Assembly: GCA_016871685.1 (NCBI GenBank)
Contig: VHCM01000002.1
Location: forward strand, 1 to 64,000
Reading direction: 5' to 3'
Source: Verrucomicrobiota bacterium
Lineage (GTDB): Bacteria; Verrucomicrobiota; Verrucomicrobiia; Verrucomicrobiales; Akkermansiaceae
Length of the DNA stretch: 64,000 bases
Positions 47,663 through 57,206 of this stretch are shown piece after piece. Each line of letters starts with the position of its first letter. Position 1 is the first letter of the stretch. The notes beneath the pieces are model-generated. The model searched no databases. It was not told the origin of the DNA and saw only the letters and a program-made list of their open reading frames with translations. The position numbers and the translations under genes are program-made.

Positions 47663-48613
47663 TCACATGCCCACGCCGTCGGGCTTCAACGTCTGCTGTG
47701 CTCCGTCTTTGCCGGATGCGGAGCCCGTACCGCCGACCACCTGCCTGACCCTGCCGGCAATGATGTCGGCGAGCCGCATTTCCCCCTCATCGCGGAGGAA
47801 ATCACAGTAGTTGGCGGCAACCGCTTCGAGGTCGGCCACGTATTCCGGGCCGAGCGCTTCGTACGAGGCAAGCGCACGCTCGAAATGTCGGCGGGCCCAC
47901 GACCGGTCGCCAGTGCTCAACAACGCAAGCGCCAGATTGTTGTGCGACTGCGCGGTGTCCGGATGATCCTCACCGAGCAGCTTGCGGCGCGTCTCGAGCG
48001 CCATCATGTGCATCTCGCGCGCCTGCTCGCGATAGCCGGCGGCCTGATACAGCGCGCCGAGGTTGCTCGAAATCGACGCGGTTTGTTCGTGTTCCTGACC
48101 CAGTTGCGAATGCGTGATCTCGAGCGCGCGCAGAAAATGGCTTTCGGCCTTGTCGAGATCGTTCCCGGTCTTGCTGAGGTAGCCGAGATTGTTGGAAATC
48201 GTGGCGATGTCCAACCACAGCGGGGGCTCGCACTTTTCGAAAAACCCGATCGCCTCAAGCCAGTGGTCGCGCGCCTTGTCGCGTCGCCCCATCGCATCGT
48301 AGGCGGCCCCCATCGCCGCATGCAGGCAACCGACGCGGTCCAACCGGTCCGGCCGGTTTTCCAACTGCTCGATCGCCTGGGCATAGTCGTCGCGCGCCGC
48401 TTCGGGATGACCGAGTTCGCGCTGAAGGTCGCCGCGGATCTCAAGCGCCGAGGCAAAGGCATCGATCGTCTCCGGATCCGTTCCGAGCGCCTGCTGGCAT
48501 TTCTCGACTGCGGCATTGGACGCGTGCAGCGCCTCCTTGAGATCACCGGCAAAGCGCAGCGATGCAACGCGGTCCTTGAGAATGCCAATCAGGGTGGCGG
48601 TCGGGGAGTCCAT
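47663..48613 (-). CDS. Tetratricopeptide-repeat protein
   Basis: A 316-residue protein made of about seven TPR/kinesin-light-chain-like repeats, such as EALHASNAAVEKCQQALGTD, AARDDYAQAIEQLENRPDRL, NLGYLSKTGNDLDKAESHFL and NNLALALLSTGDRSWARRHF. These are protein-interaction solenoids. No signal peptide is seen, so it is probably cytoplasmic. Start ATG 48613 (MDSPTATLIGILKDRV) overlaps the recO 3' end by 25 bp, so the two are likely coupled. Partner unknown. Confidence 0.8.
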   Translation of the reverse strand: MDSPTATLIGILKDRVASLRFAGDLKEALHASNAAVEKCQQALGTDPETIDAFASALEIRGDLQRELGHPEAARDDYAQAIEQLENRPDRLDRVGCLHAAMGAAYDAMGRRDKARDHWLEAIGFFEKCEPPLWLDIATISNNLGYLSKTGNDLDKAESHFLRALEITHSQLGQEHEQTASISSNLGALYQAAGYREQAREMHMMALETRRKLLGEDHPDTAQSHNNLALALLSTGDRSWARRHFERALASYEALGPEYVADLEAVAANYCDFLRDEGEMRLADIIAGRVRQVVGGTGSASGKDGAQQTLKPDGVGM

Positions 48614-49215
48614 GGAGAATCGTTGGTAGGTTCTGACGACAATATCGCCGATGATGGGCCGGTTGACGAGTCCAAATCCGCGTGACCCGTCAGCAGTGCC
48701 GTCAATTCGTCGCGAGACTCGGGCAGGTGCCCCAGATGCCGCCGCAACGACACCTCCGGCGGGACTTGTTCCTGGGCAACACCCAGCAGCCGGGTGAGTT
48801 CGCGCTCGAAATGCCGCATCGCCCGCAGGCTCGGTCCCGCCGCGGCCAGGTGGTCGAGGGCGCGGCACAGCAAATCGTGAAGCGCCGGGTCGGCATGCTC
48901 GGGTTCGACAGCGGACTCAAACAACCGGCAGCAGTAGCCCGCCAACAGCAGACCGGGATAACTCGCCCGCAGCCCATCGCGGCGGTCGATCACCGCAACC
49001 TCGCGCAACGCGTGCAAATCACCCCGGCGCGCGCGCTGAAATTCGATTTCCGCCGCATGAAACAAATCGAGTCGGCCCGCAAAGGGACTCGACGGACGCC
49101 GCGCCCCCTTGGCCGCCGTGCGCACCAACCCGTGGGCGTCGGTGGACCAATGAACAATCCAACTCGTGTCGCCAAGCCGGATCAGGCGGATCAACGTGGC
49201 CTGCGCGGAATGCAC
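48589..49215 (-). CDS. recO: DNA repair protein RecO
   Basis: A ~208-residue RecO. The N-terminal OB fold reads QATLIRLIRLGDTSWIVHWSTDAHGLVRTAAKGARR, followed by FAGRLDLFHAAEIEFQRARRGDLHALREVAVID and the helical domain (ASYPGLLLAGYCCRLFESAVEPEHADPALHDLL). No clear CxxC zinc motif is present, as in many RecO proteins. RecO loads RecA with RecF/RecR. Start GTG 49215 is my choice; a TTG at 49293 overlapping the ABC transporter stop is the alternative. It sits between msbA-like and TPR genes. Confidence 0.8.
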   Translation of the reverse strand: MHSAQATLIRLIRLGDTSWIVHWSTDAHGLVRTAAKGARRPSSPFAGRLDLFHAAEIEFQRARRGDLHALREVAVIDRRDGLRASYPGLLLAGYCCRLFESAVEPEHADPALHDLLCRALDHLAAAGPSLRAMRHFERELTRLLGVAQEQVPPEVSLRRHLGHLPESRDELTALLTGHADLDSSTGPSSAILSSEPTNDSPWTPRPPP

Positions 49216-49289
49216 GACTTCATCCTCGCAATGGCCGATCGGTTTGGCGATGGGGAATTTCCCCCAACGCGCGTCGGCAACATCCCCGA

Positions 49290-51194
49290 TCAAGCACCCG
49301 CGCCACCCGCATGCCCGTACTGCAGCCGGTGAAGCGAGGCGTAAAGCCCCTCCGGATCGCGCATCAGTTCCTCATGCGACCCGCTCGCGATCATCCCGCC
49401 ATCACGCATCACGTGAATCCGACGCGCGTTGCGGATCGTCGAAAACCGGTGGGCGATCACCACCGTGGTGCGCCCGTTCATCAGTCGGTCGAACGCCTGT
49501 TGGATCTGCTGCTCGGACTCGCTGTCCAGCGCGGAAGTCGCCTCGTCGAGCAACAGGATCGGCGCGTTCTTGAGAAACGCGCGCGCAATCGAAATCCGCT
49601 GACGCTGACCGCCGGAAAGCTGTCCGCCGTTCTCGCCCACCTGCGTCTCGTATCCCTGGGGCTGCTCGAGGATGAAGTCATGCGCGGATGCGGCGCGCGC
49701 CGCATCCGCGACCTCGGCGTCGGACGCGTCCGGCCGGGCAAACCGGATGTTGTTGCGAATCGTATCGGAGAAGAGGAACGTGTCCTGGCTCACCAACGAC
49801 AAATTCGCGCGCAACGACGCGGTGGTGATCGAGCGGATGTCCTGACCGTCGATGCGGATCGTGCCGGAGTCCGCCTCGTAGAACCGCTCGATCAAGTTGA
49901 GCAACGTGGACTTGCCGCTGCCCGACGGTCCGACCAGCGCGGTGACCGCGCCACCCTCGCACTCGAGCGAGACATCGCGCACCACCGGCACGCCGGGACG
50001 GTAGGCGAAGCCGACGCGCTCGAGCCGGATCGCACCGTCGCGCACTTCCAACGCACGCGCGCCCGGCGCATCCGGGATCGAGTGATCCATGTCGAGCACC
50101 TCGTAGAGCATGCCCACACCGACGAGTGACGCCTGCACTTGCACGTTCATGCGGGCAATGCGCTTGATCGGTTCGTAGGCCAGCAACAAGGCGGTGAGGA
50201 ACGCGATGAGCGAGTCGGCCCCCTGGCCAGTCGCGAGGTTGCGGTACCCGCCGTAGAACACGATGCAGGCAACCGCCAGGCCGCCCATGAACTCCATCGC
50301 CGGGCTGGTGCGGGCAGACACCGCCGCCATCTTGTTGGCACGCTGCTCGACACCGCCCACCGCTTCACGAAAGCGGCCGCTCATGTGGTCCTCAAGGTTG
50401 TACGTTTTGATGAGCTTGTTGCCGAGAATGGCCTCCTGGATCGCGGAAACCACCTGGATGAGTCCTTGGTACTGCGAGGCCGCCACCTTGCGGATCCGCT
50501 TGACGATGTTGCCGAGCAGCAACAGCACCGGAGCCATCACGAACAACGCGCCGCAGGACAACCGCCAGTCGAGCTTGAACATGGCGAAGAGCAACGCCGC
50601 CGAAGTGAAGAGGTCCTGGACGCGCATCATCAGCAGGCTCATCACCGAACTCGCCGAACTGGCAGCCTGTGACGTGCGCGTGATCAGGTCGCTGGACGGA
50701 TAGCGGACGAAGAACGCCAGCGACTGGCGCAACACGTGGCGGCCGATGCGCTCCTGCTGCCGCGCGATGATGTTGTTGCCGATCCGCGCGAGGATCACCG
50801 ACGACCCGTAATGCGACGCACCCTTGACCAAAAATACGAAGATGATCGCCAGCGACACGGCGCTCAGCCGGACGAGTCCGGGTTCCGACGGCGCGTAAAG
50901 ATGGCGGGCAAGGCCGCCGATCCAATCGAGCGCGCGGTCGTCCCATGTGCCGGGCAGCGCCGCGCCACGCCCGGCGGCGGACGCCGCGGCATCGGGCGCG
51001 CCACCACCGAAGACGACCTGCGTGATGTTCTTCATCAGGAACACCGAGGCGCCGGTCGCCGCCGCGGTGCAGCCCATCAGCACGAACGCCAGCACATAGC
51101 GGCCGACGTAGGTCCGGAAGTTCTCACGCAACACGCGGCGGATCAGGCTGCGCGCGCCTGAATCGGAAAACACACCGAGGGGAAGCTTGGGCAT
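49290..51194 (-). CDS. MsbA-like lipid/multidrug ABC exporter
   Basis: A 634-residue half-transporter. An N-terminal TM domain with about six helices (for example YVLAFVLMGCTAAATGASVFL and LSAVSLAIIFVFLVKGASHYG) is followed by the ATPase: Walker A GPSGSGKST, Q-loop LSLVSQDTFLF, signature LSGGQRQRISIAR, Walker B ILLLDEATSALD and switch His in VVIAHRFST. Such exporters flip lipid A precursors or export drugs. Start ATG 51194 (MPKLPLGVFSD). recO and the TPR gene follow on the same strand. Confidence 0.9.
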   Translation of the reverse strand: MPKLPLGVFSDSGARSLIRRVLRENFRTYVGRYVLAFVLMGCTAAATGASVFLMKNITQVVFGGGAPDAAASAAGRGAALPGTWDDRALDWIGGLARHLYAPSEPGLVRLSAVSLAIIFVFLVKGASHYGSSVILARIGNNIIARQQERIGRHVLRQSLAFFVRYPSSDLITRTSQAASSASSVMSLLMMRVQDLFTSAALLFAMFKLDWRLSCGALFVMAPVLLLLGNIVKRIRKVAASQYQGLIQVVSAIQEAILGNKLIKTYNLEDHMSGRFREAVGGVEQRANKMAAVSARTSPAMEFMGGLAVACIVFYGGYRNLATGQGADSLIAFLTALLLAYEPIKRIARMNVQVQASLVGVGMLYEVLDMDHSIPDAPGARALEVRDGAIRLERVGFAYRPGVPVVRDVSLECEGGAVTALVGPSGSGKSTLLNLIERFYEADSGTIRIDGQDIRSITTASLRANLSLVSQDTFLFSDTIRNNIRFARPDASDAEVADAARAASAHDFILEQPQGYETQVGENGGQLSGGQRQRISIARAFLKNAPILLLDEATSALDSESEQQIQQAFDRLMNGRTTVVIAHRFSTIRNARRIHVMRDGGMIASGSHEELMRDPEGLYASLHRLQYGHAGGAGA

Positions 51195-51379
51195 GCGGAT
51201 CAAAGGACCGGGCGGCACCCCCCGACGGCAAGTGAGTATCCGGTCCGCACTCCGCGGGATCAAGCGAAGAGAACCACCGATGGAAAAGGAAAAACCCGGG
51301 AATTCGGCTGGTATTCCGCGTGCGATTGAACATGTTTTCACATCCGTTGAATCCCGCCGCGCACAGCCCGCTCGCATCC

Positions 51380-52330
51380 ATGACCCGCAACCATGCCCAC
51401 CTCGCCATCGGCGGCACGATCGCCATCGACCACGTCAAAACCCCGCACGCCGAAGGTGCTGACCTGCTCGGCGGATCCGCCGCCTACGCCGCGCTCGCTG
51501 CGTCGTTCCACACCCGGCCGGTCTCGCTCATCGGCATCGTCGGCCGCGATTTCCCCGCAGCCCATCTCGAGATGCTCGAAGGACGCGGGATCTGCCTGCA
51601 AGGAGTCGAACGCTCGCCGGATGAATCCTTCACCTGGTCGGGCGAGTACCACGAGAACATGAACGAACGCACCACCCACCGCGTCGGACTCAACGTGCTC
51701 GAAGGATGGAAGGTCAAGGTGCCCCAATCGGCGAAGTCGGCAGGCATCGCCGTGCTCGCCAACATGTCGCCCGACAACCAACTCGAAATGCTTTCGCAAA
51801 TCGAGGGTGCTGGCGGCAAAGGGACCTTCGTCATCGCCGACACGATGGACCTGTGGATCAAAATCGCCAACGAACGCCTTCACCAGGTGCTGCCGCAGCT
51901 CGACCTGCTTGTGCTCAACGAAGGCGAGGCGCGCGAACTGGCGGGCACCTCCAATCTCGTGCGCGCCGGACACACCCTGCTCGACAAGGGACCCAAGCAC
52001 ATCGTCGTGAAACTCGGCGAGTTCGGCGCCATGCTCTTCAGCGGCGGCACCGCGCCACACGACGGCCTGTTCCGCTGTCCGGCATGGCCGCTCGACCACG
52101 TCGCCGACCCGACAGGTGCGGGCGACACGTTTCTCGGTGCGATGGCCGGATTCCTCGCCGCGCAAGGCGCTGGACCGTACGGACACGACGTGCTGCGCCG
52201 CGCGATCATTCATGGCAGCGTGCTGGCCTCGTTCACCTGTGAGGCCTTCTCGACCCGGCGGCTCGAGTCGCTCGACGATGGCGAACTGAACGAGCGCATC
52301 GACCGGTTCCGCCGCATCACCGAGTGGTGA
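51380..52330 (+). CDS. PfkB-family sugar/nucleoside kinase
   Basis: A 316-residue ribokinase-family protein. It has the N-terminal GGTIAIDHVKTPHAEGADLLGGSAAYAALAAS, LVLNEGEARELAG and the PfkB signature with catalytic Asp in DPTGAGDTFLGAMAG. These kinases phosphorylate sugars or nucleosides; the substrate is not evident. Start ATG 51380 (MTRNHAHLAIGG) matches the expected first beta strand. It is divergent from the ABC exporter and convergent with rnc. Confidence 0.88.
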   Translation: MTRNHAHLAIGGTIAIDHVKTPHAEGADLLGGSAAYAALAASFHTRPVSLIGIVGRDFPAAHLEMLEGRGICLQGVERSPDESFTWSGEYHENMNERTTHRVGLNVLEGWKVKVPQSAKSAGIAVLANMSPDNQLEMLSQIEGAGGKGTFVIADTMDLWIKIANERLHQVLPQLDLLVLNEGEARELAGTSNLVRAGHTLLDKGPKHIVVKLGEFGAMLFSGGTAPHDGLFRCPAWPLDHVADPTGAGDTFLGAMAGFLAAQGAGPYGHDVLRRAIIHGSVLASFTCEAFSTRRLESLDDGELNERIDRFRRITEW

Positions 52331-52366
52331 TCCGCACCGCGGGGCAACGCCTTCACGATCCCTTCC

Positions 52367-53047
52367 TCACGCTTCCCAGACGCGGGTTCTGAGTGCTTCG
52401 GCTGCGGCGCGGGCCTCGGCCTCCTTCTTGCTTTTGCCCTTGCCTGTCGCCAGCACGGCTTTGCGCCACGACACCTCGGCTTGGAAGACGCGACGGTGGT
52501 CGGGTCCGGCTTCCGAAACGATGCGGTACACCGGGGCGTGGGGATGGATCGACTGCAGCACCTCCTGCAATTCGCCTTTCGGATTGCGCTCGTCGGGACT
52601 TTCCACCATGCCGTCGATGTCGCCGTCGAGCAGGCGCAGCACCAACTCGCGCGCCGGCTTCATTCCCGCATCGAGATAGACCGCGCCGATGAGCGCTTCG
52701 AACGCATCGGCCAAGGTCGAGGGCCGCCGACGTCCGCCGCTCTGCTCCTCGCCTTTGCCGAGCATGACGTAGTCCCCCAGATCAATCGACGACGCCAACC
52801 GGGCCAGCGCCCTACGGGAAACCACGCGGGCGCGCAGCTTGGTGAGCCGACCTTCGGTGAACTCCGGGAACAGACGGTAAAGCTTTTCGGTGACGGCCAG
52901 TTGCAACACCGCATCGCCGAGGAACTCGAGCCGCTGGTTGTCGAAGGCCTTGTGCGATTCGTACGCAAGACTCGGATGCGTCAGCGCCTCCGCCAGCAAC
53001 AGCGAGTTGCGGAACTTGTACTGAATGCGGCTTTCGAGCGGCTGCAT
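52367..53047 (-). CDS. rnc: Ribonuclease III
   Basis: A 226-residue RNase III that cuts double-stranded RNA, including rRNA precursors. The signature is RLEFLGDAVLQLAVTE (~residue 38), followed by GKGEEQSGGRRRPSTLADAFEALIGAVYLD with the second acidic pair. The C-terminal dsRNA-binding domain has NPKGELQEVLQSI and GKSKKEAEARAAAEAL. ATG 53047 (MQPLESRIQYKF) is the start; the ORF upstream overlaps tRNA-His. Length is normal. Confidence 0.94.
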   Translation of the reverse strand: MQPLESRIQYKFRNSLLLAEALTHPSLAYESHKAFDNQRLEFLGDAVLQLAVTEKLYRLFPEFTEGRLTKLRARVVSRRALARLASSIDLGDYVMLGKGEEQSGGRRRPSTLADAFEALIGAVYLDAGMKPARELVLRLLDGDIDGMVESPDERNPKGELQEVLQSIHPHAPVYRIVSEAGPDHRRVFQAEVSWRKAVLATGKGKSKKEAEARAAAEALRTRVWEA

Positions 53048-53109
53048 CGCAAGGGCGGGGCTCCCCCTCTCCCGTCCGGCGGCCGGAGTGGCCTCCCGAT
53101 GGGAAAGGA

Positions 53110-53186
53110 TGGGGTGGACGACGGGACTCGAACCCGCGACAACCGGAATCACAATCCGGGGCTCTACCAACTGAGCTACGACCACC
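53110..53186 (-). tRNA. tRNA-His (anticodon GTG), CCA encoded
   Basis: The reverse strand reads GGTGGTCGTAGCTCAG..., with anticodon stem-loop CCGGATTGTGATTCCGG, T arm GCGGGTTCGAGTCCCGT and 3' end CGTCCACC-CCA. The extra 5' G (position -1) opposite C73 is diagnostic for tRNA-His. Acceptor pair 5-68 is T-T, a mismatch; the other pairs are canonical. It lies upstream of rnc on the same strand. Confidence 0.95.
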
Positions 53187-53319
53187 GTTTCCGTTGGCGG
53201 AAATGAATGCTAGGCCAAGGCCGCATCATTGAAAAGTCGAAAATCCACCGCACCGGCGGTTTTGGGCGGTTTTGATTGCCAGCCGCGGCCGGCTGCAGAA
53301 GGCTGGAGCGCTTCGAAAC

Positions 53320-54093
53320 ATGAGGATCATCGCGGTGGCCAACCAGAAGGGAGGCGTGGGGAAGACCACCACGGTGGTGAATCTGTCGGCCGCCATTGCG
53401 ATGCGCGGCAAGCGCGTGTTGTTGATCGATCTCGACCCGCAGGCCAACGCGACCAGCGGCCTGGGCATCGACGCCCCGGACGGGTGCAGCCTCTACCCAG
53501 TACTCACCGGCCGCAGCGCAATCGACACGCAAATCGTCGGCACCGGCCGCGAGCGCTTGTCGTTGGTTCCATCGGAGGTCGATCTCGCGGGCGCGGAAAT
53601 CGAGTTGGCACGCTCCGACGACCACCTCGTGCGGCTGCGCGCGCTGCTCGATCCGCTGCGCGCGGACAACCGATTTGATTTCTGCCTCATCGACACCCCG
53701 CCGTCGCTCGGCGTGCTGATGACCTCCGCCCTCGCCGCCGCCGACGAGATCCTCGTTCCGCTGCAATGCGAATGGTTCGGCCTCGAGGGGCTCGCCAAAA
53801 TCGTCAAGGTCATCGAACGGATCCGCGGCTCGGGCGCGGGGCCGGAGCTGAAACTGGAGGGCATCGTCATGACCATGTTCGACGGCCGCACGCTGCTCTC
53901 GCGCCAGGTGGCCGACGAGGTGATGAACTATTTCCCCGAGCAAATGTACGAGACGATGGTGCCGCGCGCGGTGCGCATCGGCGAGGCACCGAGCCACGGC
54001 AAGACCATCCTCGAACATGATCCGTCGGGCATCGGCGCGAAAGCGTTCCACAGCCTCGCCGAGGAGTTCCTGCGGCGTCATCCGGGTTCTTGA
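53320..54093 (+). CDS. ParA/Soj-family chromosome-partitioning ATPase
   Basis: A 257-residue ParA-type ATPase. The deviant Walker A is ANQKGGVGKTTTVVNL with the signature lysine, and Walker A' is LLIDLDPQANATSGLG, followed by CLIDTPPSLG, LVPLQCEWFGLEGL and VPRAVRIGEAPSHGKTI, which is close to chromosomal Soj/ParA. It moves origin regions with ParB. No parB or parS sequence is next to it here; the following gene is purC. Start ATG 53320 (MRIIAVANQKGG). Confidence 0.9.
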   Translation: MRIIAVANQKGGVGKTTTVVNLSAAIAMRGKRVLLIDLDPQANATSGLGIDAPDGCSLYPVLTGRSAIDTQIVGTGRERLSLVPSEVDLAGAEIELARSDDHLVRLRALLDPLRADNRFDFCLIDTPPSLGVLMTSALAAADEILVPLQCEWFGLEGLAKIVKVIERIRGSGAGPELKLEGIVMTMFDGRTLLSRQVADEVMNYFPEQMYETMVPRAVRIGEAPSHGKTILEHDPSGIGAKAFHSLAEEFLRRHPGS

Positions 54094-54152
54094 CGCGCCG
54101 ACGCTGCACCGCATCGGCTTGACCTGGCACCCGGGCGTTGTCAGAATCTTAC

Positions 54153-54869
54153 ATGCAGCCGTTGTACGAGGGCAAGGCAAAGCGGATGTGGCCGACGGAT
54201 GATCCGCAACTCCTGCGGATGGAGTTCAAGAACGACGCCACCGCCTTCAACGGCGAGAAGAAAGCGGTGTTCGAAGACAAGGGCCGACTCAACTGCGCGA
54301 TCAGTTGCCTGATCTATCAACTGCTCGAACGCGAGGGCGTGCCGACCCATTTCGTGCGGCAGATCGACGCCACCCAAGTCGAGGTGCGCAAGGTGCGCAT
54401 CCTGATGGTCGAGGTGATCGTGCGCAATCTCGCCGCGGGCAGTTTTTGCAAACGCACCGGCATCGAGGAAGGCCGGCCCTTCACCCGCCCGATCGTCGAG
54501 TTCTGCTACAAGAGCGACGCGCTGGGCGATCCGCTGATCAATGACGATTACATCCGCGAGATGGAGCTGGCCACGCCGGAGGAACTCGCGCATCTGCGCG
54601 GCGCGGCCCTCAAGGTGAACGATCTTCTCGGCGCGTTCTTCGCCAAGTGCGGTCTGCGGTTGGTCGATTTCAAACTCGAGTTCGGCCGACCGGAGTCGGC
54701 CCCTTCCACGATCGTGCTTGCCGACGAAATTTCGCCCGATGGCTGCCGCTTGTGGGATCTGCAAACAGGCGAGCGCATGGATAAGGACCGCTTCCGCCGC
54801 GATCTCGGCGGTCTCATGCCGGCCTACGAGGAAGTGCTCGGACGCATCCGGCGACAGCTGGATGCGTGA
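54153..54869 (+). CDS. purC: SAICAR synthetase PurC
   Basis: A 238-residue enzyme joining CAIR and aspartate in purine biosynthesis. Family motifs are LYEGKAKRMW, MEFKNDATAFNGEKK, VEVIVRNLAAGSFCKR, LVDFKLEFG and LADEISPDGCRLWD. Start ATG 54153 (MQPLYEGKAKR) is typical of short PurC forms; a TTG at 54138 is the alternative. It lies 59 bp after parA. Confidence 0.94.
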   Translation: MQPLYEGKAKRMWPTDDPQLLRMEFKNDATAFNGEKKAVFEDKGRLNCAISCLIYQLLEREGVPTHFVRQIDATQVEVRKVRILMVEVIVRNLAAGSFCKRTGIEEGRPFTRPIVEFCYKSDALGDPLINDDYIREMELATPEELAHLRGAALKVNDLLGAFFAKCGLRLVDFKLEFGRPESAPSTIVLADEISPDGCRLWDLQTGERMDKDRFRRDLGGLMPAYEEVLGRIRRQLDA

Positions 54870-54895
54870 GAAACGCGCGGCGCACGGCGACCCCC

Positions 54896-55495
54896 TCAGG
54901 TGCCGACCGTGCGCGCGGCCAGCAGTGCGTCGACCTGCTTGGCGATCAGGTCGGCCTCGAGATTGACACGCTGACCGGCCTTTGCCTCGTGCAAATGCGT
55001 GTGCATCCACGTGTGCGGCGTGATCCAGAACCGCGCGGCCCCGGCATCGAGGTTGGCAATGGTCAGGGAAATGCCATCCACCGCGATCGATCCTTTGTCG
55101 ATGCACAAGCGGTGGACCTCAGGCGGCAGCGCCACCGTGACAATGTGATCACGACCGTCCGGCTCGATGCGCAGGATCGCGCCGGTGGCGTCGACATGAC
55201 CTTGGACGAAATGTCCGCCGAAGCGGCCGTCGGCCCGCATCGCACGTTCGAGATTCACCTTCGATCCTGAGTTGAGCCCGCCGAGTGCGGTGACCCGCAG
55301 CGTGCTGGCAAGCAGATCGAATGCCGCGCCATGCGGCAGCAGCTCCGCCACGGTGAGGCAGCAGCCGTTGACCGCCACCGAGTCACCCGCGGCCAGCTCG
55401 TTGGCGAAGGGAATGGCAAGCGTCAGCCGAGCTTGTTCGCCGCAGGTCTCGAGCGAGACCACGGAACCGACGGCTTCAATCAGTCCGGTGAACAT
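54896..55495 (-). CDS. ribE: Riboflavin synthase alpha subunit
   Basis: A 199-residue enzyme of two similar beta-barrels that dismutates 6,7-dimethyl-8-ribityllumazine. The N-terminus MFTGLIEAVGSV and the two internal copies around GDSVAVNGCCLTV and GSIAVDGISLTIANL are diagnostic, as is GHFVQGHVDATG. Length is normal. Its start overlaps the antiporter 3' end by 16 bp, so it is likely co-expressed with that unrelated gene. No FMN riboswitch is seen upstream. Confidence 0.94.
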   Translation of the reverse strand: MFTGLIEAVGSVVSLETCGEQARLTLAIPFANELAAGDSVAVNGCCLTVAELLPHGAAFDLLASTLRVTALGGLNSGSKVNLERAMRADGRFGGHFVQGHVDATGAILRIEPDGRDHIVTVALPPEVHRLCIDKGSIAVDGISLTIANLDAGAARFWITPHTWMHTHLHEAKAGQRVNLEADLIAKQVDALLAARTVGT

Positions 55496-57156
55496 GACGG
55501 GGCGGGAGGTTGGGTCACGGCTGACGCACGAACGATTTCAGCATGGCCGGGGTCGTGCGCCTTGGCCGGGCCGTTGGGCAGGATGATGAAGCAAAGGTAG
55601 AAGATCACCGTGGGTGCCAGCGCGCCGAGAAACAGCCCAAGCGGCGAAATTCCCTTGGGGAAGAATTTCGACAGCAGGCTTTGGCCGGCGGGATTCGGTG
55701 CGTTGGCAATGACGGTGAGTCCGCCGCCGACGACCGCACCGGAGACCACCGCGTGCTTCGCGGCATCACTGATGCCTTCCACTTGGGCCGCAAGATAGGT
55801 GATCGCCGCGTTGTCGTTGAATGCCGTCAGAACCGTCGCGCCGAACATCAACGCGCGGTCGTCGAGCGACGTGATCACCGGTGCAATCCACCAAGCCTGG
55901 CATCCGCCATGGATGATCAGCCCCGCGAGAAAGAACGCGACGAGGATCGGCGATCGCAGCGCAAGCGTGTTCTGGTGGTGCTGGGTCGCAGTGCTGAAGG
56001 CGAGGAAGAACAGAAAACCACCGATGAACAACACCGGATAATGTGCGGTGTACACCGTCCAAGCCAGGAAGACCAGGTGGACGAGCGTCACCCATGGCGG
56101 CACCGGGTTCGGCCGCTCCGCCCAGCTCGAGGAGTCGATGATCCCATCCTCGACCCCGTCCGCCCGGTCCGACAGGCGGCGCAATTCCTTGCGGAAGACG
56201 AGGAAATAGAGCGAGCTCGACAGCACGACTCCCGTGAGCGCCTTCCAGCCGAAGTGTTCGAGCATGAATGGCGTGTCCCATCCCCAGGGTGCCGCCACCA
56301 TCAGCACCGGCGGTGCCGCGAAGTGGGTGAGCGTGCCGCCGACGGAGATGTTGACGAACAACAGCCCGAGCGTGCCGTAGGCGAGCGATGGCGGAGGCCG
56401 GTGGCGGTAGAATTTCCTGCCAAGCAACAACGCGGCGATCGTCATCGCGGCAGGCTCGGTGATGAAGGACCCGAGGATCGGCGCGATCGTCAGCACGCTC
56501 AGCCACCATGCGGCGGGTGATCCTTTGCCGAGTGCTGCGGCTTTCGACAACATCTGCTCGGCGAAGCGCAGCACCGGCCGGCTCGCGGCGATCGCCATGA
56601 CCACCAGCACGAACATCGGCTCGGTGAATACACGGTCCTTGGCGACGTACAGCTTGAAGTCCTCCCAGGAGTGGAACCAGGTCGCGGCTCCGGCCAGTGC
56701 GATCGCCCACAAGCCGAATACCGCCTCGATCTCGCCAAGGAAATGGAATAACGAAGCCTTGAAGGAAACCTCGGGCACGCCGTCAGGTTGCGAGTCACTC
56801 CGTTTTCCCTCTCTCTTGAGCCGCTCCTCGTGCTCATGCTCAAGCCGGTGCGAAATCCGTGTGAATGCGCCCGCCGCGAACGTATGCAGGATCGCCAACA
56901 GGAAAATCACCGTCGCGGCGACGTTGAACGGTTCTTCTGCGGCGCGCGCGAGGATGGTCTCGATCACGGAGCCGGATGGTGCGGCGTAGGACTCCAACGG
57001 TTTGGGAAACGCGGCGTACTGGACACGGCCGCCGGAAAGATCGGGATAGGCGGGTGCGGGATCGGCCGACGACGCCCGGGCAAGCGGCAGGATCAGCAAC
57101 GCCGCACATGCCGACAGTCGTAGAGGCAACCACAGCAAGGTCATCGGCGGATTCAT
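55480..57156 (-). CDS. Putative Na+/H+ antiporter
   Basis: A 558-residue membrane protein with an N-terminal signal-like segment (LRLSACAALLILPLARASSA) and about ten to twelve TM helices, including APILGSFITEPAAMTIAALLL, LLFVNISVGGTLTHFAAPPVLM and FGATVLTAFNDNAAITYLAAQV. The NISVGGTLTHFAAPP and FNDNAA motifs are typical of the putative Na+/H+ antiporter group related to ArsB/NhaD. Start ATG 57156 (MNPPMTLLWLPL). It precedes ribE on the same strand and follows miaA by 50 bp. Confidence 0.82.
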   Translation of the reverse strand: MNPPMTLLWLPLRLSACAALLILPLARASSADPAPAYPDLSGGRVQYAAFPKPLESYAAPSGSVIETILARAAEEPFNVAATVIFLLAILHTFAAGAFTRISHRLEHEHEERLKREGKRSDSQPDGVPEVSFKASLFHFLGEIEAVFGLWAIALAGAATWFHSWEDFKLYVAKDRVFTEPMFVLVVMAIAASRPVLRFAEQMLSKAAALGKGSPAAWWLSVLTIAPILGSFITEPAAMTIAALLLGRKFYRHRPPPSLAYGTLGLLFVNISVGGTLTHFAAPPVLMVAAPWGWDTPFMLEHFGWKALTGVVLSSSLYFLVFRKELRRLSDRADGVEDGIIDSSSWAERPNPVPPWVTLVHLVFLAWTVYTAHYPVLFIGGFLFFLAFSTATQHHQNTLALRSPILVAFFLAGLIIHGGCQAWWIAPVITSLDDRALMFGATVLTAFNDNAAITYLAAQVEGISDAAKHAVVSGAVVGGGLTVIANAPNPAGQSLLSKFFPKGISPLGLFLGALAPTVIFYLCFIILPNGPAKAHDPGHAEIVRASAVTQPPAPSCSPD

Positions 57157-57206
57157 GGAGCAGAACACACCGGGCGGCAAGCGTGAAGCCGACGCGGCAC
57201 GATGCG

